Positions 27,710 through 36,708 are shown, counted from the first letter of the stretch. The stretch is 64,000 bases of DNA from Sulfitobacter litoralis (GCF_900103185.1 NZ_FNJD01000001.1:248001-312000); one strand, 5' to 3'. Translations and numbers: made by a program. Notes: a model not told the origin generated them from the letters alone.

Positions 27710-28930
27710 TCAGACGTTTAGCGCACGGGAGATCAACTGGCCCAAGCGCTCGATCCCTTCAGCAATCTTGTCTTCGGTCGAGGTCGAATAGCTCAGTCGT
27801 AGCGTATTGCGCCCCGACCCATCCGCGAAAAACGCGTGCCCCGGCACAAAGGCGACCCGTTCGCTTTCCAGCGACTGCTTCAGCAGTTCGGCCCCGTCCA
27901 GCGTGTCGGGCAACGTCACCCAGATGAACATGCCGCCTTCGGGCTTGGTCCAGCTCACGCCTTTGGGCATATGGGCTTCCAATGCCGCAAGCATCGCATC
28001 CCGACGGGCGCGATAGGCGCTGCGGATCGTGTCGATATGGCTCTCGAAATGCTGCTCTGCGACCGACGATATTGCGATCTGGTTCAACGTGGCACTGTGC
28101 AGATCGGCAGCTTGCTTCATCAATACCAGCTGCGAAATCACGGGCATGGCGGCACAGACCCATCCAACGCGCAGCCCCGGCGACAACGTTTTGGAAAAGC
28201 TGCCACAATAGATCGTACGGCAGGCTTCAAGATCGCCGCCTTTGCGCGCTGCCTCCAGCGCGAGAATCGGCGGGATCGGGTCCCCGTCGAAACGCAGGGA
28301 TTGATAGGCCGCGTCTTCGATCACCGCGATCTCCATCTCCTCGGCCAGATCAATCACCCGTTCGCGCGCGGCACGGCTGACGGTGGCACCGGTAGGGTTG
28401 GCAAAATCGACGGAGAGATAGGCGAACTTTGCCGCCCCGCCTGCATCCTTCGCGGCAGCGGTATAATCCGCGCCGCTGCGGTTGCTCAGCGGATCAAGCT
28501 TGTCATAGCGCGGCTCGTAAGCGTTAAAGGCCCCCAAGGCCCCCAGATACGTCGGCCAGCCCACCAGCGCCGTATCACCGGGCGACAGGAACAGCTTGCC
28601 CAGATAATCCAACGCCTGCTGCGAGCCTGATGTGATCAGAATGTTGTCCGGCGTCGCGGGAATACCGATCGCCTGCATCTGCGCCGCGATCCAGACGCGC
28701 AAAGGTTTGTGCCCCTCGCTGGTGGAATACTGCAACCCCTGCGCCGCCATCGGCCCGTTCAGCGCCTCGGCAAAGGCGTCCTGAAACGCGGCCTTCGGGA
28801 ACAGATCAGGATCGGGAATGCCACCAGCAAAAGAGATTATATCAGGCTGATCCAACAGCTTGAGAAGCTCGCGAATTTCCGACGCCTTCATGCGTGTGGC
28901 GCGTGTGGCAAAAATTTCCTGTAATGACAT
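27710..28930 (-). CDS. PLP-dependent class I aminotransferase (2-aminoadipate/LysN-like, MocR-type core)
   Basis: A 406-residue fold-type I aminotransferase. IISFAGGIPDPDLFP at the N-terminus, ITSGSQQALDYLGKLFL, DFANPTGATVS and the PLP lysine in GSFSKTLSPGLRVGW define the LysN/2-aminoadipate and valine-pyruvate-like subgroup. FIWVTLPD and LRLSYST close the active site. Broad specificity toward branched, aromatic or aminoadipate substrates is usual; the true substrate cannot be read. GGGGGAGG lies before the ATG. Convergent with gabD and alone in its transcript. Confidence 0.9.
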   Translation of the reverse strand: MSLQEIFATRATRMKASEIRELLKLLDQPDIISFAGGIPDPDLFPKAAFQDAFAEALNGPMAAQGLQYSTSEGHKPLRVWIAAQMQAIGIPATPDNILITSGSQQALDYLGKLFLSPGDTALVGWPTYLGALGAFNAYEPRYDKLDPLSNRSGADYTAAAKDAGGAAKFAYLSVDFANPTGATVSRAARERVIDLAEEMEIAVIEDAAYQSLRFDGDPIPPILALEAARKGGDLEACRTIYCGSFSKTLSPGLRVGWVCAAMPVISQLVLMKQAADLHSATLNQIAISSVAEQHFESHIDTIRSAYRARRDAMLAALEAHMPKGVSWTKPEGGMFIWVTLPDTLDGAELLKQSLESERVAFVPGHAFFADGSGRNTLRLSYSTSTEDKIAEGIERLGQLISRALNV

Positions 28931-29017
28931 CCCGCGTTCCTCCCCCGACTGGATCGGGGCACTCTGACGGCAGCGGTATTTTAAGTCAACAACTGTGACC
29001 TAGACCCCATGCGCGCA

Positions 29018-29047
29018 CAAAAAGCCCGGCGCAGATGCACCGGGCTT
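29018..29047 (-). terminator. Intrinsic terminator after the small heat-shock gene
   Basis: An 8-bp stem AAGCCCGG / CCGGGCTT (29022-29029 with 29040-29047), loop of 10 bases. On the minus strand the stem runs into TTTTTGTG. Confidence 0.82.
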
Positions 29048-29069
29048 CGTCTATCGCACTGAAAGTGCC

Positions 29070-29540
29070 TTAGTTGACGGTATTCGCGTCAACTACATCC
29101 TTTTCGATCGCTTTGCGCGCGCGCGAGATCTGGATCTGGCGCGGCTTCAGCGCTTCGGGCACCTGACGTTCCAAATCGATATGCAGCATACCGTCGGCGT
29201 GGGCCGCACCGGTGACCTGCACGTGGTCGGCCAAATGGAAGCGACGTTCAAACGCACGGGTCGCAATGCCGCGATGCAGATAGGTTTTATCCGTATCCTT
29301 ATCGACTTTGCGGGCCGACACGATCAGCGACTTTTCACGCACTTCGACGCTCAGATCACCTTCGGTGAAACCGGCGACGGCGATGCTGATACGATAGGAA
29401 TCATCGTCCAGCTTTTCGATATTATAGGGGGGATAGCTCGGCTGCGGCACGTCGCTGGCCATCACGCGGTCCATCAGGTTGGCGATTTGGTCAAAGCCGA
29501 CAGTCGAACGGTGCAGCGGTGCAAAATCAAAACTACGCAT
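29070..29540 (-). CDS. Hsp20/IbpA-family small heat-shock protein
   Basis: A 156-residue alpha-crystallin-domain chaperone. The domain runs from about residue 37 (PPYNIEKLDDDSYRISIAVAGF) through LHRGIATRAFERRFHLADHV to GMLHIDLERQVPE, with the expected short C-terminal extension IQIS (IxI-like). This is the IbpA-type class A found in proteobacteria; it holds unfolding proteins for refolding. A GAGG lies before the ATG. The 160-base leader may contain heat-shock control, but I could not define a sigma-32 promoter or an RNA thermometer. Confidence 0.93.
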   Translation of the reverse strand: MRSFDFAPLHRSTVGFDQIANLMDRVMASDVPQPSYPPYNIEKLDDDSYRISIAVAGFTEGDLSVEVREKSLIVSARKVDKDTDKTYLHRGIATRAFERRFHLADHVQVTGAAHADGMLHIDLERQVPEALKPRQIQISRARKAIEKDVVDANTVN

Positions 29541-29701
29541 AGGTATTCATCCTCGTTTGAGCGATAATATGGTCAGACCTTCCATCATGGACAGGCCTTG
29601 GGTTGCTGTCCGAAACCCTTTCAAAGGCGTTCCGGTGAAGTGAATGTGGGGTTGGGTAAATCGCGTTTCAAGGGCCGAAAAACAGGCACGCGATATCTGA
29701 A

Positions 29702-30517
29702 TCAGGGTTTGATGAATTTCGCGCCTGTGGTGCGGCGGCGATCCTCTGATGTGATGCGTTTGCTGACGGTGCCTCCACGTAGAAACACCCCTTTGCCCGC
29801 GACCAGATCGGCCTGAAGACGGGCCAACGGCGCGCCAAGTGCGGTGCCAAGCGACACTTCCTTGTTGTCGACATTTGCCTTGGCAGACACCACCGACACA
29901 ATCTGCGGCACACCGTTTTCGAAGGTAAAAATCGGCGCACCGCTGGCTCCGAAATCGACGGAGCATGTGGTCACCAGCACGCCCTCTTGGCGGGCCAAAA
30001 CGCTGCAGACCTCTTGCAGGGACGGAGCCTCGGAGCGGTCCTTGGCATAGCTGACGACACCCAGCTGGTCGCCTTGTCGCGGGCGGCGGGCTGTGTCGAA
30101 AGGTTTGATCGTGGTGTTACGGATCGGGCGGTCGAGCTCCAGCAGCGCCAGATCGTTGCGCACGCGGTCCGACGACACGACGCCATCATAGACATAGTCG
30201 GGATGTACCACTGCACGGCGCACGTTCCGGTACGCGCCCGCCCGTCCGTTGCGCCAACCTGCCAGAAATTCGACTTCCGAGTGGTCAATGCGTTGTTTGC
30301 TGTCTTTGTCATACAGGCAATGCGCTGCCGTCAGCACCAGCCGGGGCGCGATCAACGCACCGGTGCAAAAGCCCTTGCCGCGGATATCCAGACGGCCCAC
30401 GGCCTCCCACGCGCCGGCATCCACCCCCGTATCCAACCTGCGCAGCCGCCCATCCTGAGCAAGCCCGGCGGTTGCCACAGTCAGACACATAATAGAAATA
30501 GCTACCCAACGGCGCAC
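29702..30517 (-). CDS. Secreted trypsin-like serine protease
   Basis: A 271-residue S1-family protease with an N-terminal signal peptide (to about residue 20, TAGLAQ). The triad is visible: His66 in LTAAHC, Asp122 in RNDLALLEL, Ser192 in FGASGAPIF. The Ser motif is GASGAP rather than GDSGGP, as in many bacterial glutamyl-endopeptidase-like relatives. Two pairs of cysteines (51/67 and 171/185) could form the usual disulfides. The start is GTG, with AGGAGC upstream. No propeptide or PDZ domain is evident. Stands alone between the heat-shock gene and glcF. Confidence 0.88.
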   Translation of the reverse strand: MRRWVAISIMCLTVATAGLAQDGRLRRLDTGVDAGAWEAVGRLDIRGKGFCTGALIAPRLVLTAAHCLYDKDSKQRIDHSEVEFLAGWRNGRAGAYRNVRRAVVHPDYVYDGVVSSDRVRNDLALLELDRPIRNTTIKPFDTARRPRQGDQLGVVSYAKDRSEAPSLQEVCSVLARQEGVLVTTCSVDFGASGAPIFTFENGVPQIVSVVSAKANVDNKEVSLGTALGAPLARLQADLVAGKGVFLRGGTVSKRITSEDRRRTTGAKFIKP

Positions 30518-30599
30518 GGATATCGCTCCTACTTCGGCAAAATGAGGTCTTATGACGTCCCTCGTATTTCCGAGATAAGGCGAAAATGCGGCGAAACCG

Positions 30600-31991
30600 C
30601 TATCTCAATCGAGGAATCTGCAAATTTGCGCCTTTTTCTTGCGACAACGCAGGAGGCTTCGGCCCGCCCGACGCCCAATCCAGCAACTCTACCGTGTGCA
30701 CCACGGGCACGCCCGCCGCCGATCCAATCTGCATCATGCAGCCGATATTGCCAGCCGCAATCACGTCCGGGTTCTTGGCCTGCAGGGTTCTGACCTTGCG
30801 TTCTTTCAACTGCTTAGAGATTTCGGGCTGCATCAGGTTATACGTCCCCGCCGACCCGCAGCACAGGTGTGAATCCGCAGGCTCGACCACGGTAAAGCCT
30901 GCGCGTTTCAGCAAATCCTTGGGGTAGCTCTTGATCTGCTGGCCGTGTTGCAGGGAACAAGCGGCATGATAGGCCACGGTCAGCCCGTGAGGGGCGGGCG
31001 CGGGGGCCTTTGGCGCATCGATGCCCGCGATATCCCCCTTGGCGGGGTTGGGCATGGCGTCTGGGTCTGCGTCCCCCGCAAGATCGTGCAGCACCTCGGA
31101 CACGTCCTTGGCGATCGCCGAAACCCGCGCCGCATCCGGCGCCAGCGGGTCGTTGCGGAACATATGGCCGTAGTCTTTCACCGTGGTGCCACAGCCCGAG
31201 GTGTTGATGACGATGGCGTCCAGCCCCTGCCCGTCCATCTCGGCGCACCACGCCTTGATGTTGCGCGCGGCGGTCGCATGGCTTTCGCTGGTTTTACCCA
31301 TGTGATGGGTCAGCGCCCCACAGCAGCCCGCGCCTTCGGCCACGACCACCTCGCAGCCCTGCCGTGTCAGCAGCCTGATGGTAGCGTCGTTGATATCGGT
31401 GTTCAGCGCCTTTTGCGCACAGCCCGTCATCAGCGCCACCCTTTTGCGCAGTGTCCCTTGGGCGGGGAAGCTTTGCGGATCATCGTTGCGGCTGACCGGC
31501 GGGATCGTCTTGGGGGCCATTTCGAGCATCGCACGCAGCCGCGCATCAGGCATCAGCCGCGCAAACGGGCGCCCGATCTTGGCCCCCAGAAGCGCCAGCC
31601 GAAACCGCGTCGGATACGGCAGGATACGCGCCAGAACCCACCGCAAGGCACGGTCGCTGAACGGCCGTTTGTAACGTTTTTCAATGTAGTCGCGGGCGTG
31701 ATCTACCAGATGCATATAGTGCACGCCCGAGGGGCAGGTTGTCATACAGGCCAGACAGGACAGGCAGCGGTCGATATGTTTGACAGTCTTTTCATCCGGA
31801 TCGCGGTCATTCTCGAGCATGTCCTTAATCAGATAGATACGCCCGCGCGGGCTATCCAATTCGTCCCCCAGAACCTGATAGGTTGGACATGTGGCAGTGC
31901 AAAAACCGCAATGGACACAGGCGCGCAGAATTTCGTTACTGCGCGCCGTCGCGGGGTTTTTCAACTGTTCTGCGGTGAATGTGGTTTGCAT
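30600..31991 (-). CDS. glcF: Glycolate oxidase iron-sulfur subunit
   Basis: A 463-residue protein with two 4Fe-4S ferredoxin motifs near the N-terminus (CVHCGFCTATCPTY and CLSCLACMTTCPSG) and two cysteine-rich CCG domains (GAGCCGALTHHM and LCCGSAGTYNLMQP) typical of GlcF and heterodisulfide-reductase-like subunits. With GlcD and GlcE it oxidises glycolate to glyoxylate and passes electrons to the respiratory chain. The ATG at 31991 has GGAG five bases upstream. Last gene of the operon. A stretch of Ala/Pro-rich linker near residue 330-350 is longer than in E. coli. Confidence 0.94.
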   Translation of the reverse strand: MQTTFTAEQLKNPATARSNEILRACVHCGFCTATCPTYQVLGDELDSPRGRIYLIKDMLENDRDPDEKTVKHIDRCLSCLACMTTCPSGVHYMHLVDHARDYIEKRYKRPFSDRALRWVLARILPYPTRFRLALLGAKIGRPFARLMPDARLRAMLEMAPKTIPPVSRNDDPQSFPAQGTLRKRVALMTGCAQKALNTDINDATIRLLTRQGCEVVVAEGAGCCGALTHHMGKTSESHATAARNIKAWCAEMDGQGLDAIVINTSGCGTTVKDYGHMFRNDPLAPDAARVSAIAKDVSEVLHDLAGDADPDAMPNPAKGDIAGIDAPKAPAPAPHGLTVAYHAACSLQHGQQIKSYPKDLLKRAGFTVVEPADSHLCCGSAGTYNLMQPEISKQLKERKVRTLQAKNPDVIAAGNIGCMMQIGSAAGVPVVHTVELLDWASGGPKPPALSQEKGANLQIPRLR

Positions 31992-32035
31992 GGAAGCTCC
32001 GGCATTGCGGGCACAAGACCCTGACGAGGTAAGAG

Positions 32036-32401
32036 TTAAGCGGCGACGGTGCTTGCCCAGATCAGGCCGAACCACGGCAGCGTGGTGGCCAAGATCCCCA
32101 GTACATTGGTCCATCGCTGCGTGACGGGGCCGGGATAGGCGCGGCGCAACACCTGCGTGACAAAGGCCAGAACCGCGATCCAGCCTAGCCAGATACAGGC
32201 AATCGCCCCCATCGACGCCAGCAGGTTTTCGTCCCAATACTGCGCCACGCCATAGCGTATCGCCAACCCCGCCACGGCACAGAGAAAGGCCAAGAGCACC
32301 AGCCCACGCAGGCTGCGCCGGTCAGGCTTGCCACGGATCAAGAGGCGAAACACCAACGGCCCGCCGATGAAGACGATGAGGAAGACCGCAAGCAAGGTCA
32401 T
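32036..32401 (-). CDS. Conserved four-helix membrane protein inside the glc operon
   Basis: A 121-residue hydrophobic protein with four predicted membrane segments (residues about 2-20, 32-50, 60-82, 98-118). The ATG overlaps the glcE stop (ATGA), so its translation is tied to the glycolate oxidase subunits, and glcF follows 44 bases later. It matches no domain I know. Position suggests a role linked to glycolate oxidase, for example membrane docking, but this is inference only. Confidence 0.75.
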   Translation of the reverse strand: MTLLAVFLIVFIGGPLVFRLLIRGKPDRRSLRGLVLLAFLCAVAGLAIRYGVAQYWDENLLASMGAIACIWLGWIAVLAFVTQVLRRAYPGPVTQRWTNVLGILATTLPWFGLIWASTVAA

Positions 32402-33516
32402 GCCGCGCGGTCCAGCTGGCCCGCGTTGAAGATGCCCTTGGGATCGAACTGCGCCCGCAGCGCCGCTGTCAGCCGCGCCACACCGGCGGGTTCGGGGTGG
32501 AACACGCCCAAACGCGCCTTGGTCTGCGCATCAGCCCGAACAAGCGTTGCATGCCCATCCATCGGCCCGATGGCCGCGCGCAGATCATGGCCCGCGGCGC
32601 TGCGCAGCCAGATCAGCCCGCCCGCCCAGTCATAGGTCCAGCGCTCTGCCCCCGACCGCGCCGCGATCCCTGGCGCGTCAGAGGGTTTGCACGACACGCG
32701 CCACACATCACCCTGCCCGTCGTGAAACGCCGCCACATCGCGGATGCCGGACCAAATCGCCTGCGTCGCCGTTGCGTCGCGTTGCTCAATCTCTGCCCCC
32801 GCGCCGGCGAGCAACGATTGAAGCTGGCTCAGACGGTAGCTGACCGATGCCTCGAACCCTTCAATCCGCAGCGCGGTTTCGCGCGTGGCGGGATCGTGGG
32901 CGGCACCTGTCACCTCGAACGGACTGCCAAGGGCGCGGGCCATCGCAGCGACAGCGGCTGCGTCCTCGAGGCCGTGCAAAACCAGCGTCGCTTGCGTCTC
33001 GGGACGCGGCAGCACCTTCATCGACACTTCGCTGAGCACACCAAGGGTACCAAAAGACCCTGCCATCAGCTTGACCAGATCATAGCCGGTCACGTTCTTC
33101 ATCACGCGCCCACCGTTCTTGACCACGGCACCGCGCCCGTCGACAAAGCGCACCCCCAACAGAAAATCCCGCGCGGCCCCGACCGAAATACGCCGCGGAC
33201 CGCTGATGTTGCCCGCCATGACGCCGCCGATGGTGGGCGTGCCGGTGGTGCCCAACAGCCCGCGATGGTCCATCGGCTCGAACGCGAGGCGCTGGTTCTC
33301 GGCGGCCAGCGCCTCTTCGATCTCGGCCACAGGGGTGCCCGGTTTCGCGACCAGCGTCAGCGCACCGGGCTCATACAGCGTGATCCCCTGCAGCCCCGCG
33401 ACGCTGACAACCTGACCTGTCGCAGGCAGTCCACGCGTACCGCCCCCCTGAACCGAGATCGAGCCAGCGGCGTCTTTGACCGCATCGACCAGCGCCTCTT
33501 CGGATGTGATGGCCAT
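32398..33516 (-). CDS. glcE: Glycolate oxidase FAD-binding subunit GlcE
   Basis: A 372-residue FAD-linked (PCMH-type) subunit. The flavin-binding stretch reads GTTGTPTIGGVMAGNISGPRR, and VKNGGRVMKNVTGYDLVKLMAGSFGTLGVLSEV is diagnostic of GlcE. The C-terminus FDPKGIFNAGQL is the usual end of the family. It forms the glycolate dehydrogenase complex with GlcD and GlcF at the inner membrane. AAGGAG precedes the ATG at 33516. An upstream in-frame start would extend into the glcD-glcE gap. Confidence 0.94.
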   Translation of the reverse strand: MAITSEEALVDAVKDAAGSISVQGGGTRGLPATGQVVSVAGLQGITLYEPGALTLVAKPGTPVAEIEEALAAENQRLAFEPMDHRGLLGTTGTPTIGGVMAGNISGPRRISVGAARDFLLGVRFVDGRGAVVKNGGRVMKNVTGYDLVKLMAGSFGTLGVLSEVSMKVLPRPETQATLVLHGLEDAAAVAAMARALGSPFEVTGAAHDPATRETALRIEGFEASVSYRLSQLQSLLAGAGAEIEQRDATATQAIWSGIRDVAAFHDGQGDVWRVSCKPSDAPGIAARSGAERWTYDWAGGLIWLRSAAGHDLRAAIGPMDGHATLVRADAQTKARLGVFHPEPAGVARLTAALRAQFDPKGIFNAGQLDRAA

Positions 33517-33580
33517 GTCTCGGCTCCTTCGTCGTAAGTGTGATCGGCTTGCGATCATCGGTTCATCGGGTATCGAGGGG

Positions 33581-35029
33581 TTATTCCGCCGCCAGCGCCA
33601 CGGCGCGGCGTGTTTCTGACGCGTCCAGCGGAAAGACCTTGGCGGGGTTCAGCAGCCATGCGGGGTCGAACACATCCTTCACCGCCATCTGCGCCTCAAG
33701 GTCGTCGTATGCATATTGCACATGCATCAGGTCGCGCTTTTCGATGCCGACGCCATGTTCGCCGGTCAGACAGCCGCCCACCTCGACGCAGAGTTTAAGG
33801 ATCTCGGCCCCGAATTCCTCACACAGCTCCAGATCGCCCGGTTTGTTGGCATCAAACAGGATCAACGGATGCATATTACCGTCGCCCGCGTGAAACACAT
33901 TCCCGACCTTGAGCCCGAACTGATCGCTCATCTCTTTGATCCGCTTCAGCACGAAGGGCAGCGACGATACAGGGATGGTGCCATCCAGACACATGTAATC
34001 GTTGATCTGCCCCATCGCACCAAAGGCCGATTTGCGACCCAGCCAGATTTTGGCGCTTTCCTCTGCGGATTTGGATTGCCGCAGCTCCACCGGATTATGC
34101 CGCTGTGCTATTTCAGAGATCAGGCCCAACTGGTGGTCAATCTCCGCGTCGGAGCCTTCCACCTCGATGATCAGCAGCGCCTCGCACATGGGATAACCAG
34201 CCTTGGCGAAGGCTTCCGTCGCCTCGATGCAGGGTCGGTCCATAAATTCGATCGCGACAGGCAACACCCCCGCCTTGATGATGTCAGAGACACATTCCCC
34301 CGCAACCTCGTTATCGTCGAACCCGATTAGCACAGGCCGCGCGCCTTCGGGTTTGTGCAAGATGCGTAGCGTGGCTTCGGTGACGACCCCCAGCTGCCCT
34401 TCAGAGCCGCAGGTTAACCCCAATAGATCCAGTCCGCCCGCGTCCAGATACCCGCCACCGACTTCGATCACCTCGCCGTCCATCAACACCATGGTGACGC
34501 CCATCAGATTGTTTGTCGTCACCCCGTATTTCAGACAATGCGCACCCCCTGAATTCATCGCGATATTGCCCGCTATGGCACAGGCCAGCTGGCTGGACGG
34601 GTCCGGCGCGTAAAAGAAGCCATCCTCTTCGACCGCGCCGGTCACGCTCAGGTTGGTACGTCCGGTTTGCACCTTGATGATCCGGTTGGCGTAATCGGTT
34701 TCGATCACGTCATTCATGCGGGCCACGCCAAGGATCACGCAGTCGGCTGTGGGCAGCGCCCCACCCGCCAGCGACGTGCCAGAGCCGCGCGGCACCACCG
34801 GCACGCCTTCCTCGTGGCAGATGCGCAACACGTCCGACACCTGCTGCGTTGTATAGGGCAACACCGCCACCATCGGGGCGCATTTATAGGCGGTCAGCGC
34901 GTCACATTCATAGGCGCGCGTCTCGCGTTCGTCGGAAATCACGGCATCATCAGGCAAAACCTGACGCAGCCGTTCAACGACACGCGCCTTGCGGGCGATC
35001 ACACCCTGACTGGGAATAGGCATTTCCAT
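33581..35029 (-). CDS. glcD: Glycolate oxidase subunit GlcD
   Basis: A 482-residue FAD-dependent dehydrogenase, the catalytic subunit for glycolate (or D-lactate). FAD-binding PCMH motifs are present (VPRGSGTSLAGGALP and IAGNIAMNSGGAHCLKYG), and the C-terminal FAD-oxidase domain carries NVFHAGDGNMHPLILFD and CLTGEHGVGIEKR, with the metal and substrate histidines. GGAGG lies six bases before the ATG at 35029; 35023 is a second ATG. First gene of glcD-glcE-membrane protein-glcF, with its own promoter and a palindrome upstream. Confidence 0.95.
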   Translation of the reverse strand: MEMPIPSQGVIARKARVVERLRQVLPDDAVISDERETRAYECDALTAYKCAPMVAVLPYTTQQVSDVLRICHEEGVPVVPRGSGTSLAGGALPTADCVILGVARMNDVIETDYANRIIKVQTGRTNLSVTGAVEEDGFFYAPDPSSQLACAIAGNIAMNSGGAHCLKYGVTTNNLMGVTMVLMDGEVIEVGGGYLDAGGLDLLGLTCGSEGQLGVVTEATLRILHKPEGARPVLIGFDDNEVAGECVSDIIKAGVLPVAIEFMDRPCIEATEAFAKAGYPMCEALLIIEVEGSDAEIDHQLGLISEIAQRHNPVELRQSKSAEESAKIWLGRKSAFGAMGQINDYMCLDGTIPVSSLPFVLKRIKEMSDQFGLKVGNVFHAGDGNMHPLILFDANKPGDLELCEEFGAEILKLCVEVGGCLTGEHGVGIEKRDLMHVQYAYDDLEAQMAVKDVFDPAWLLNPAKVFPLDASETRRAVALAAE

Positions 35030-35040
35030 GTCGCACCTCC

Positions 35041-35066
35041 AATTTGGTAAAATATTATGACCAATT
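35041..35066 (-). promoter_or_regulatory. Inverted repeat, candidate operator of the glc operon
   Basis: AATTTGGT (35041-35048) and ACCAATT (35060-35066) are inverted with an 11-base spacer. TTGGT/ACCAA half-sites recall GntR/FadR-type operators such as those of GlcC, PdhR and LldR, although those usually have a much shorter spacer. The repeat overlaps the -10 region and would block transcription when bound. No regulator gene is adjacent. Confidence 0.45.
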
Positions 35067-35080
35067 AATAGCGTTGGCAA
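35052..35080 (-). promoter_or_regulatory. Sigma-70-type promoter of the glcDEF operon
   Basis: On the minus strand TTGCCA (35075-35080) and TAATAT (35052-35057) are separated by exactly 17 bases. The -10 lies about 23 bases upstream of the glcD ATG, giving a short leader. The surroundings are markedly AT-rich compared with flanking genes. Confidence 0.55.
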
Positions 35081-35110
35081 CACAGAACCAGTCGGCGTAT
35101 GCAGCTTAGC

Positions 35111-35812
35111 ATGACTTGGATGGATCGCATCGCCCTGTTTCAACCGCTGGATTATGCCGCTTTGGCGATAATCTTTTGCGCCTGGCTCGCCATTGGTTGG
35201 CGCATCGAACACTCAAACCCCGCGAAGCCGTCAGTGTCGCTGATCATGGCGCAATACCGGCGCGAGTGGATGACCCAGATGGTCACCCGACAACCGCGCA
35301 TCTTTGATTCACAGATGATCAGCACGCTGCGCCAAAGCACGGCGTTTTTTGCCTCGACCAGCATGATCGCACTGGGTGGGACGCTGGCGCTGTTGGGCAA
35401 TAGTGAACGGCTGTCCACCGTGGTCGCAGACCTTGCGCTGACCGACCTGCCAACCGTGGTCTGGGAATTCAAAATGCTGTTGCCGCTGTTCTTTTTGACC
35501 AACGGCTTTTTGAAATTCGTCTGGTCAAACCGGCTATTCGGGTACTGCTCTGTTTTGATGGCCGCCGTTCCCAACGACCCGAATGACCGCCGCGCACGGC
35601 CACTGGCATCCAAAGCAGCCGAGATCAACATCACAGCCGCCCGCAGCTTCAATCGGGGGTTACGGTCGCTTTATTTCGCACTGGCTAGTCTGGGATGGAT
35701 CATCGGCCCGATCCCCCTGATCATTGCCGCCATTGTCACAGTTGTTATCATCTGGCGCCGCGAATTCACGTCACTGTCAAGACGCATTCTATTGGAAAGT
35801 GAGGACGGCTAG
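35111..35812 (+). CDS. DUF599 family membrane protein
   Basis: A protein of about 233 residues with four membrane segments. AQYRREWMTQMVTRQPRIFDSQ, STAFFASTSMIALGGTLALLG, KFVWSNRLFGYCSVLMAAVPND and NFNRGLRSLYFALASLGW-like sequence are characteristic of DUF599. Function is unknown. The start at 35111 (MTWMDRIALFQ) fits the family; ATGs at 35099 and 35120 are alternatives and none has a good ribosome site. It is divergent from glcD and sits 33 bases before a small exported protein in the same direction. Confidence 0.83.
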   Translation: MTWMDRIALFQPLDYAALAIIFCAWLAIGWRIEHSNPAKPSVSLIMAQYRREWMTQMVTRQPRIFDSQMISTLRQSTAFFASTSMIALGGTLALLGNSERLSTVVADLALTDLPTVVWEFKMLLPLFFLTNGFLKFVWSNRLFGYCSVLMAAVPNDPNDRRARPLASKAAEINITAARSFNRGLRSLYFALASLGWIIGPIPLIIAAIVTVVIIWRREFTSLSRRILLESEDG

Positions 35813-35845
35813 TCTATATGTTTGTTTTGAGGCATTGGTGTAGTC

Positions 35846-36202
35846 ATGAACAAATTGATCCTTTCCATCCCGCTGCTGATTGCAGCACAGGTCGCTTCGG
35901 CCGACCCTGCTGCGATTAATTCGGTTCGCGTCTCGAAAGAGGGCGGCCTGTATAAATTCGACGTGACCATCAGCCATGGCGATACTGGCTGGGATCACTT
36001 TTCCGACGCTTGGCGCATTTTGGATACCGACGGCAATCAGCTGGCGATCCGCGAGCTGATCCACCCTCATGTAGAGGAGCAGCCGCTGACACGGTCGCTG
36101 TCCGGCGTCGAACTGCCTGCAGGCACGACCGAAGTCCGCGTACAGGTGCGCGAAACGCAATCCGGTTGGGGCAAAAAGATCAGAAAAGTTCAGATCAAGT
36201 AA
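35846..36202 (+). CDS. Small exported protein of unknown function
   Basis: A 118-residue protein with a clear signal peptide (MNKLILSIPLLIAAQVASA, cleavage before DPAAI). The mature part is beta-rich, with DVTISHGDTGWDHFSDAW, ILDTDGNQLAIREL and a Lys-rich end; two conserved-looking HGDTGWDH and HPHVEEQP segments contain His and acidic residues that could bind metal. I recognise no family. It follows the DUF599 gene closely and converges with rlmH. Periplasmic location is supported, function is not. Confidence 0.75.
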   Translation: MNKLILSIPLLIAAQVASADPAAINSVRVSKEGGLYKFDVTISHGDTGWDHFSDAWRILDTDGNQLAIRELIHPHVEEQPLTRSLSGVELPAGTTEVRVQVRETQSGWGKKIRKVQIK

Positions 36203-36215
36203 GGTCCACGGCCCG

Positions 36216-36686
36216 CTAAATGCGGTGATATGGTCCACCCGACAGGATAGAGGTCGCGCGATACAGCTGTTCTGTCAACATGACTCGCACCATCATGTGC
36301 GGCCAGACCATCTTGCCGAATGACAAGGCGTGATCCGCATCGCGCCGCAGCTCCTTATCGATCCCATCTGCGCCCCCAATGACAAAGCAAAGATCGCCCC
36401 GCCCTTGATCGCGCCAGCCACCAAGACGGTTGGCGAAGCCGGGCGAGCTTTCGACGCGGCCACGTTCGTCCATTACACAGATCAGTGACCCTGCCGGAAT
36501 GGCGCGGCGCAATAAAGCCGCTTCGGCGGGCATGCCACCGTTTTTCTTATCCTCAACCTCGATCACGCGCGCGGGCCCAAGGCCCAGCGCGCGACCGGTT
36601 CGATCAAACCGGTTTAGATAATCGTCAATGAGGTCTTTTTCCGGTCCGGCGCGCAAGCGCCCGACCGCACAAATGTGAACACGCAT
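36216..36686 (-). CDS. rlmH: 23S rRNA (pseudouridine(1915)-N(3))-methyltransferase RlmH
   Basis: A 156-residue SPOUT methyltransferase of the usual length. [30 protein letters not shown] and the C-terminal [23 protein letters not shown] knot region are diagnostic, and the chain ends GGPYHRI, close to the GHPYHR of E. coli. It methylates pseudouridine 1915 in 23S rRNA of 70S ribosomes. It is 22 bases downstream of rsfS, the usual rsfS-rlmH order. Confidence 0.96.
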   Translation of the reverse strand: MRVHICAVGRLRAGPEKDLIDDYLNRFDRTGRALGLGPARVIEVEDKKNGGMPAEAALLRRAIPAGSLICVMDERGRVESSPGFANRLGGWRDQGRGDLCFVIGGADGIDKELRRDADHALSFGKMVWPHMMVRVMLTEQLYRATSILSGGPYHRI

Positions 36687-36708
36687 GAAGCCTACCGCAA
36701 AGGCGGCC

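Noticed and set aside
29541-29701. Sigma-32 promoter or RNA thermometer in the Hsp20 leader
   Set aside because: A TTTGAAA occurs on the minus strand near 29610, but no matching -10 at proper spacing and no clear ribosome-site-sequestering fold could be drawn.
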